A stretch of DNA of 5,611 nt. Origin: Rickettsia sp. (GTDB lineage: Bacteria > Pseudomonadota > Alphaproteobacteria > Rickettsiales > Rickettsiaceae). This document shows, one piece after another, positions 1-5,611 of this stretch. The notes under the pieces were generated by a model. It was given only the letters and a program-made list of their open reading frames with translations, made no database searches and had not been told where the DNA came from. Within the stretch, counting starts at the first letter, position 1, and each line of letters starts with the position of its first letter. The position numbers and the translations under genes were made by a program. Location: the NCBI GenBank assembly GCA_031254535.1, contig JAIRUG010000034.1, forward strand, positions 1 to 5,611. Direction: 5' to 3'.

Positions 1-117
1 AAAAATTGCAATCTTTTAAAAATATTAGAGTTGATGATTTTTTTTGTAATTTTTTAGACAAAAGATTTTGTTTCTTTTTTTTGAAATTAGAGCAAATTTT
101 TATCTTTCAACGGTCCC
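1..117. mobile_element. End of a multicopy insertion-sequence-like element, left copy (partial)
   Basis: Positions 4-117 are the reverse complement of 5498-5611 with one mismatch (T at position 80, C on the equivalent strand of the other copy). Homology stops sharply: inside the window the sequence ends in CGGTCCC at 111-117, and the flanks then differ. A sharp boundary shared by two unrelated loci is what the end of an IS or other mobile element looks like. The body would lie to the left, outside the window. No transposase motif is visible here, and the family is not assigned. The open frame from position 6 runs through the boundary into element A and is not a credible gene. Because both window edges sit inside this repeat, the window may be a contig that broke at a repeat. 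Confidence 0.65.
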
Positions 118-228
118 TAGGTCGACGAAGCAATCCAGAAAGTGACCAAAAATGGATTGCTTCGACCATTACATGGTCTCGCAGTGACGCTAGTTTACTA
201 TGTATAAATACTAGTCAGGTTAGCTATA
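118..228. repeat. Palindromic element A, truncated on its left by the IS end
   Basis: The element contains a 12-bp perfect hairpin (126-137 with 153-164) around GCAATCCA/TGGATTGC. A 6-bp side arm, GACCAT/ATGGTC (164-169 with 173-178), follows, then TCGCAGTGAC, a variant of the conserved outer stem. The outer end ACTAGTCAGGTTAGCTATA (210-228) matches the right end of element B (1374-1392) with few differences. The other half of the outer stem is missing because the IS end begins at 117, so the IS appears to have landed inside this element. Positions 123-164 match 4003-4044 of element C in inverted orientation at 41 of 42 bases. The last bases overlap the stop codon of the hydrolase gene. Confidence 0.75.
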
Positions 229-1102
229 ATAAATTTGTGGTCAATTGAATAACAAAATTTGGCATTACTCCCTGCTCAGTCGCGGCAATTTTCAAATGTT
301 GTAATTTTTCTTCGATAGTATGATATTGGCTATGAAATATTGTTGCATTACCTGTTAATACTAAAGCTGAGTCAATTCCCAGGTTATTTGCTCCTAAAAT
401 ATCAGTAAAGAAAGTATCACCTATCATAAGAATACGTTTCAATGAAATATCGGGTAGTTGGTTTAATACTGCATGATATATCTCTAGATGTGGTTTGCCG
501 CTATAAATTACCTCACCACCAAACTGCTTTATTTTTGCCGCAAAATATCCAGAACAATACCTCCGTATGCCTTGTTGCACAATTCCAAGGTCTGGGTTAG
601 CACATATAGTAATTATGTTTCTTTTTACTACAGTTTTAAATAAATCATCAAACTCATCTAAATCTAAATCTTTTCTTTCATCGCGATGGAGCGTTAACAG
701 AAAAATATTAGCTTCATTTATGTTTGTGGTAATAGGTGTCTGCAATTCACTCAGAAGGTCATTATCTTCTAGACCAAGATGATAAACCACCGGATTTTTT
801 ATACCAAATCTTTTATCACTTTCTAGTATCATATCAACTGCTACTTCACCAGAACTAAAAACCATTTCTTCCGTTGCGTTAATACCCCAAATCTTATTAA
901 TCTTGTTAAATAAGGAAGCTCTGCTACGCGGAGCATTAGTAACAAAAAAAACCTTCTTTTGCTGTTTAATTATTTTGTTAATATTATCAACTACCCCAGG
1001 ATAAAACTGATTGCCTTCTATTACCACTCCCCAAAGATCAAATAAAAAAACATCATAATCATCCATTACAGATGAAACATTTCTAAAATTTAGTTTTGTC
1101 AT
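224..1102 (-). CDS. HAD superfamily class IIA hydrolase-like protein (TIGR01459-type)
   Basis: This 292-aa protein has the haloacid dehalogenase fold motifs in order. Motif I is FLFDLWGVV (nucleophile D22), motif II VTNAPRSR (T55, N56), motif III SGKPH (K203), and motif IV IGDTFFTD (D229, D234). A CANPDLG segment near residues 167-173 lies in the region expected for the class IIA cap. The usual acid/base Asp two residues after the nucleophile is Trp (W24). I recall this as a feature of this subfamily, and it leaves the phosphatase activity and substrate uncertain. I saw no signal peptide or membrane segment, so it is probably cytosolic. I chose the ATG at 1102 because the frame stays open upstream to an ATG at 1309, but that stretch is translated repeat B plus a short spacer. 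The ribosome binding site is weak. The TAG stop lies in the terminus of element A. The gene is divergent from gyrB. Substrate unknown. Confidence 0.85.
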   Translation of the reverse strand: MTKLNFRNVSSVMDDYDVFLFDLWGVVIEGNQFYPGVVDNINKIIKQQKKVFFVTNAPRSRASLFNKINKIWGINATEEMVFSSGEVAVDMILESDKRFGIKNPVVYHLGLEDNDLLSELQTPITTNINEANIFLLTLHRDERKDLDLDEFDDLFKTVVKRNIITICANPDLGIVQQGIRRYCSGYFAAKIKQFGGEVIYSGKPHLEIYHAVLNQLPDISLKRILMIGDTFFTDILGANNLGIDSALVLTGNATIFHSQYHTIEEKLQHLKIAATEQGVMPNFVIQLTTNLL

Positions 1103-1162
1103 TGTTGTGTACACTCTATGAAGTTTTTTATAAGATATAGCTAACCCGATTAGCATTATGCC

Positions 1163-1256
1163 GCTATTAGCAAGGAGGCGTGAAGCCCGAACGAAGCAAT
1201 CCAGGAAAGTGAATAGAAATGGATTGCTTCGTTGGTTTATACCTCCTCGCAATGAC
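1163..1256 (-). repeat. Cloverleaf core B1 inside element B
   Basis: The central hairpin has a perfect 14-bp stem (1190-1203 with 1220-1233). Side arms are GGC/GCC (1177-1179 with 1185-1187) and GGT/ACC (1234-1236 with 1241-1243). The outer stem is formed by AGCAAGGAG and CTCCTCGCAATGAC. Strand is given relative to core C, which starts with GTCATTGCGAG on the plus strand. Confidence 0.75.
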
Positions 1257-1277
1257 GAAGATGTATGTTCCCCAACC

Positions 1278-1364
1278 GTCATTGCGAGACCACGTAGTGG
1301 TCGTGGCAATCCACACTCATTAAATTGGATTGCTTTGCCGGCTTACACTTCCTTGCTAATAGAC
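1278..1364 (+). repeat. Cloverleaf core B2 inside element B
   Basis: It begins GTCATTGCGAG and has a perfect side arm GACCAC/GTGGTC (1288-1293 with 1297-1302). The central stem GCAATCCA/TGGATTGC (1306-1313 with 1326-1333) is shorter than in the other cores. It ends GCTAATAGAC, as core C does. It lies in inverted orientation to B1. Confidence 0.7.
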
Positions 1365-1443
1365 TGAAGTATAGCTAGTCGGGTTAGCTATAATTCGATG
1401 TTAGATTTGATAATAAACAATAAATATTTTTAGTAAAATATAT

Positions 1444-1472
1444 TTGTTAATAAACTACTTGAAAAATATACA
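1444..1472 (+). promoter_or_regulatory. Candidate sigma-70-type promoter for gyrB
   Basis: A TTGTTA -35-like box (1444-1449) is separated by 17 bp from TATACA (1467-1472). The leader to the gyrB ATG would be roughly 50 nt. The region is very AT-rich, so chance matches are expected. TATAGT at 1491-1496 is a better -10 hexamer but has no good -35 at normal spacing. Confidence 0.3.
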
Positions 1473-1523
1473 CTTGCTGTAATTTTGCTGTATAGTTATC
1501 TTTTATCTTTTTTATTTATGTAG

Positions 1524-3956
<2,433 letters not shown>

Positions 3957-3975
3957 TCTAGGTCTCCGCTTAAAC

Positions 3976-4068
3976 GTCATTGCGAGGAGTGTGTAAACAC
4001 GACGAAGCAATCCATTTTTGGTCACTTTTTGGATTGCTTCGTCGGCTTACGCCTCCTCGCTAATAGAC
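3976..4068 (+). repeat. Palindromic cloverleaf element C between gyrB and sucC
   Basis: It starts 19 bp after the gyrB stop. The central hairpin has a perfect 14-bp stem (4001-4014 with 4030-4043) and a 15-nt loop. The outer stem is GCGAGGAG/CTCCTCGC (3982-3989 with 4053-4060). Side arms are GTGT/ACAC (3991-3994 with 3997-4000) and GGC/GCC (4044-4046 with 4051-4053). It could form a stable structure in the gyrB 3' UTR and might limit 3' degradation or read-through. No T-tract follows it, so it is not a canonical intrinsic terminator. I see no clear TATAGCTAACC-type outer ends here. Confidence 0.75.
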
Positions 4069-4138
4069 ATTTCGGATTTCTAAGCTAATGGTTATGTGAC
4101 TCTTAAACTGCCCTGGTAATGACAGAACTAAATGAAGC

Positions 4139-4168
4139 TTTACAGATGGGCAACATTTGTTGTATATA
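4139..4168 (+). promoter_or_regulatory. Candidate sigma-70-type promoter for sucC
   Basis: TTTACA (4139-4144, five of six to consensus) is followed after 18 bp by TATATA (4163-4168). The predicted leader is about 30 nt before the ATG at 4205. Together with repeat C after gyrB, this suggests sucC is transcribed separately. The rest of the 4069-4204 spacer shows nothing else I can support. Confidence 0.45.
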
Positions 4169-4204
4169 AGAAACTAGGCTTAAATTATTTAAAAAGTTAT
4201 AAAA

Positions 4205-5365
4205 ATGAATATTCATGAATACCAAGCAAAGATGATCTTGAAGCAATATGGCATACCTACTTCCACAGGAGTTGTGATACCACAAAAAGAAGATATCGAT
4301 AGACTAATTGATGGTTTAGAGGCGGAAACATATGTGGTTAAAGCCCAAATTCACGCAGGTGGTAGGGGTAAAGCTGGTGGTGTAAAAGTTGTAAAAAGTA
4401 AAGAAGCGGCAAAGAAGGCGGCTCATGAGATGTTTGGAATTAACCTAGTAACTCATCAGACATCATCTACTGGGCAAAAGGTTCGTCGTCTCTATGTTGA
4501 ATCTGGCTGTGATATTTTAAAAGAATGTTATTTTAGTGCTGTTTTTAATCGTAGTAATAGTAAAGTAACTTTTATAGCTTCTACTGAGGGTGGTGTAGAT
4601 ATTGAAGAAGTTGCTCATAATACCCCACAAAAAATTATCAAAATATCAGTTGATCCTGCAACAGGTATACAACCATTCCATTGTCGTCAAATAGCATACA
4701 AGCTTGGCTTTAAAAATGAACAAGCAAAACAAATGATGAAAATTGTTGAGTCAACCTATCAAGCCTTTATTGCAACTGATGCTAACCAAATTGAAATTAA
4801 TCCATTAATAATAAAATCTGATGGTAGTTTATTGGCACTTGATGCTAAGATTAACTTTGATGATAATGCATTATTTAAACATCCTGATATTTTAAATATG
4901 CGAGATAATGATGAAGAAAATGCTCTTGAAATGCAAGCAAATAGCCTTGGTCTTAGTTATGTTAAGATGGATGGTACTATTGGTTGTATGGTGAATGGTG
5001 CTGGATTAGCCATGGCAACAATGGATATTATCAAGCTTTATGGTGCTGAGCCAGCAAATTTTTTAGACGTTGGCGGTGGAGCTGATCGTGAGAAGGTAAC
5101 AGAAGCACTAAAAATAATTTTGTCAGACTCTCATGTACAAGGGGTTTTAGTTAATATTTTTGGTGGTATAATGCGTTGCGATATAATTGCTGAAGGGATT
5201 ATTGCTGCAGTAAAAGAGATTGGTATCAAAGTTCCACTGGTTGTACGTTTAGCTGGCACCAATTTTGAATTAGGTAAAAATATTTTAGCAAATTCTGGTT
5301 TAAAAATAATCGCTGCAAATGATTTAGCTGATGCTGCCGTTAAAATTGTTGCTGCGGTAAAGTAA
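4205..5365 (+). CDS. sucC: Succinate-CoA ligase (ADP/GDP-forming) subunit beta
   Basis: This is the beta subunit of succinyl-CoA synthetase, which with SucD converts succinyl-CoA to succinate while phosphorylating ADP or GDP in the TCA cycle. The 386-aa length is close to the E. coli protein. The N-terminal ATP-grasp domain shows [10 protein letters not shown]46 in [20 protein letters not shown] (53-62), E99, E107, EINP with E197 and N199, and D213 in [10 protein letters not shown]. The C-terminal CoA-ligase-type domain shows [15 protein letters not shown] (260-274), FLDVGGGAD and [10 protein letters not shown] (317-326). All expected nucleotide and magnesium ligands are present, so the subunit looks functional. 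The start at the first Met fits the family N-terminus, although no clear Shine-Dalgarno precedes it. The usual partner sucD does not follow within the 246 bp left in the window; element D and an IS end are there instead. Confidence 0.97.
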   Translation: MNIHEYQAKMILKQYGIPTSTGVVIPQKEDIDRLIDGLEAETYVVKAQIHAGGRGKAGGVKVVKSKEAAKKAAHEMFGINLVTHQTSSTGQKVRRLYVESGCDILKECYFSAVFNRSNSKVTFIASTEGGVDIEEVAHNTPQKIIKISVDPATGIQPFHCRQIAYKLGFKNEQAKQMMKIVESTYQAFIATDANQIEINPLIIKSDGSLLALDAKINFDDNALFKHPDILNMRDNDEENALEMQANSLGLSYVKMDGTIGCMVNGAGLAMATMDIIKLYGAEPANFLDVGGGADREKVTEALKIILSDSHVQGVLVNIFGGIMRCDIIAEGIIAAVKEIGIKVPLVVRLAGTNFELGKNILANSGLKIIAANDLADAAVKIVAAVK

Positions 5366-5366
5366 T

Positions 5367-5468
5367 TATAGTTAACCAGATTGTCATTGCAAGACCACGC
5401 AGGTAGGTCGTGGCAATCCATATTTATTGGATTGCTTCGTCGCTACTAAAGTAGCTCCTCGCAATGAC
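5367..5468 (+). repeat. Palindromic cloverleaf element D directly after sucC
   Basis: The outer end TATAGTTAACCAGAT (5367-5381) resembles the left end of element B and starts one base after the sucC TAA codon. The core (5383-5468) has a perfect outer stem GTCATTGC/GCAATGAC (5383-5390 with 5461-5468) and a central stem GCAATCCA/TGGATTGC (5413-5420 with 5428-5435). Side arms are CCACG/CGTGG (5395-5399 with 5409-5413, sharing one base with the central stem) and GCTAC/GTAGC (5442-5446 with 5451-5455). A right outer end is not clear: GGTTGCTGT just after the core could be a degenerate form. The 29 bp to the IS end (5469-5497) hold nothing else I can identify. No T-tract is present, so a role as terminator is possible but not shown. 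Confidence 0.75.
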
Positions 5469-5497
5469 GGTTGCTGTGAACAAAATTAATGAAATAT

Positions 5498-5611
5498 GGG
5501 ACCGTTGAAAGATAAAAATTTGCTCTAATTTCAAGAAAAAGAAACAAAATCTTTTGTCTAAAAAATTACAAAAAAAATCATCAACTCTAATATTTTTAAA
5601 AGATTGCAATT
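5498..5611. mobile_element. End of a multicopy insertion-sequence-like element, right copy (partial)
   Basis: It begins GGGACCGTTGAAAG and matches 4-117 in inverted orientation at 113 of 114 positions. The same end of the element therefore faces inward at both sides of the window. The body would extend rightward beyond the window. No transposase sequence is visible, and target duplications cannot be judged because the outer flanks are missing. The minus-strand frame here is a by-product of the repeat, not a supported gene. Confidence 0.65.

Larger units (their letters stand above)
1136..1392. mobile_element. Element B: 257-bp MITE-like palindromic element
   Basis: The outer ends are inverted repeats: TATAGCTAACCCGATTAGC at 1136-1154 pairs with 1374-1392 at 18 of 19 positions. 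A second inverted pair lies inside, CTATTAGCAAGGA near 1164-1176 against TCCTTGCTAATAG near 1350-1362. Between them sit two cloverleaf cores in opposite orientation (1163-1256 and 1278-1364), so the whole element is a nested palindrome centred near 1264. Both outer edges carry TA, which would fit a TA target duplication, but this is inference. It encodes no transposase. It fills most of the 424-bp gap between the divergent hydrolase and gyrB genes, so promoters for the hydrolase may lie in or next to it. It is open in more than one reading frame, and those frames are not convincing genes. Confidence 0.7.

Noticed and set aside
6..248. 80-aa plus-strand open frame at the left edge
   Set aside because: It starts in IS-end sequence with TTG, crosses the boundary at 117 and continues through element A. 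Its first 37 residues recur at the right edge on the minus strand only because the DNA is repeated.
1158..1367. 69-aa plus-strand open frame
   Set aside because: It lies wholly inside palindromic element B, has no plausible ribosome binding site and reads like translated repeat. Such frames are often misannotated as small proteins.
3976..4068. tRNA or structured ncRNA gene from the cloverleaf shape
   Set aside because: Arm lengths and loops do not match a tRNA, no T-loop or anticodon pattern is visible, and the same unit recurs as a dispersed repeat.
5383..5468. Classical intrinsic terminator after sucC
   Set aside because: A strong hairpin is present, but no run of T follows it. It is kept as a repeat with a possible effect on transcription.
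5424..5609. 61-aa minus-strand open frame at the right edge
   Set aside because: It is made of IS-end and element D sequence, with no family resemblance.

Overview
The window is AT-rich DNA with three intact protein-coding genes. It most likely comes from the Rickettsiaceae (Rickettsia or a close relative). I base this on recall of how rickettsial GyrB and SucC read: a long-form GyrB of 809 aa, and a SucC of 386 aa whose motifs match the rickettsial pattern. AT-rich spacers, weak Shine-Dalgarno sequences and dispersed palindromic elements fit the same group. No database search was possible, so the genus is left open.

Layout from left to right. Positions 1-117 are one end of an unidentified multicopy element, probably an insertion sequence (IS). 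Positions 118-228 are a palindromic element (A) cut by that IS end. Next, on the minus strand, is a HAD class IIA hydrolase-like gene (224-1102). A 424-bp divergent intergenic region follows, most of it filled by a 257-bp MITE-like palindrome (B, 1136-1392). gyrB (1527-3956) and sucC (4205-5365) then run on the plus strand, separated by a third palindromic element (C). A fourth element (D) begins right after the sucC stop. The last 114 bp (5498-5611) repeat positions 4-117 in inverted orientation with one mismatch.

The genes are housekeeping: DNA supercoiling (gyrB), the TCA cycle (sucC) and a poorly characterised phosphatase-fold protein. They do not form an obvious functional operon. sucD, the usual partner of sucC, is absent; the sequence after sucC is repeat and IS end.

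The more interesting content is non-coding. Elements A, B (two cores), C and D share a cloverleaf-like core with conserved outer and central stems, and side arms that differ in sequence but stay paired. Three of them also carry a TATAGCTAACC-type outer end with TA at the edge. One such end supplies the stop codon of the hydrolase gene. I see no CRISPR array, tRNA, rRNA or new multi-gene system.
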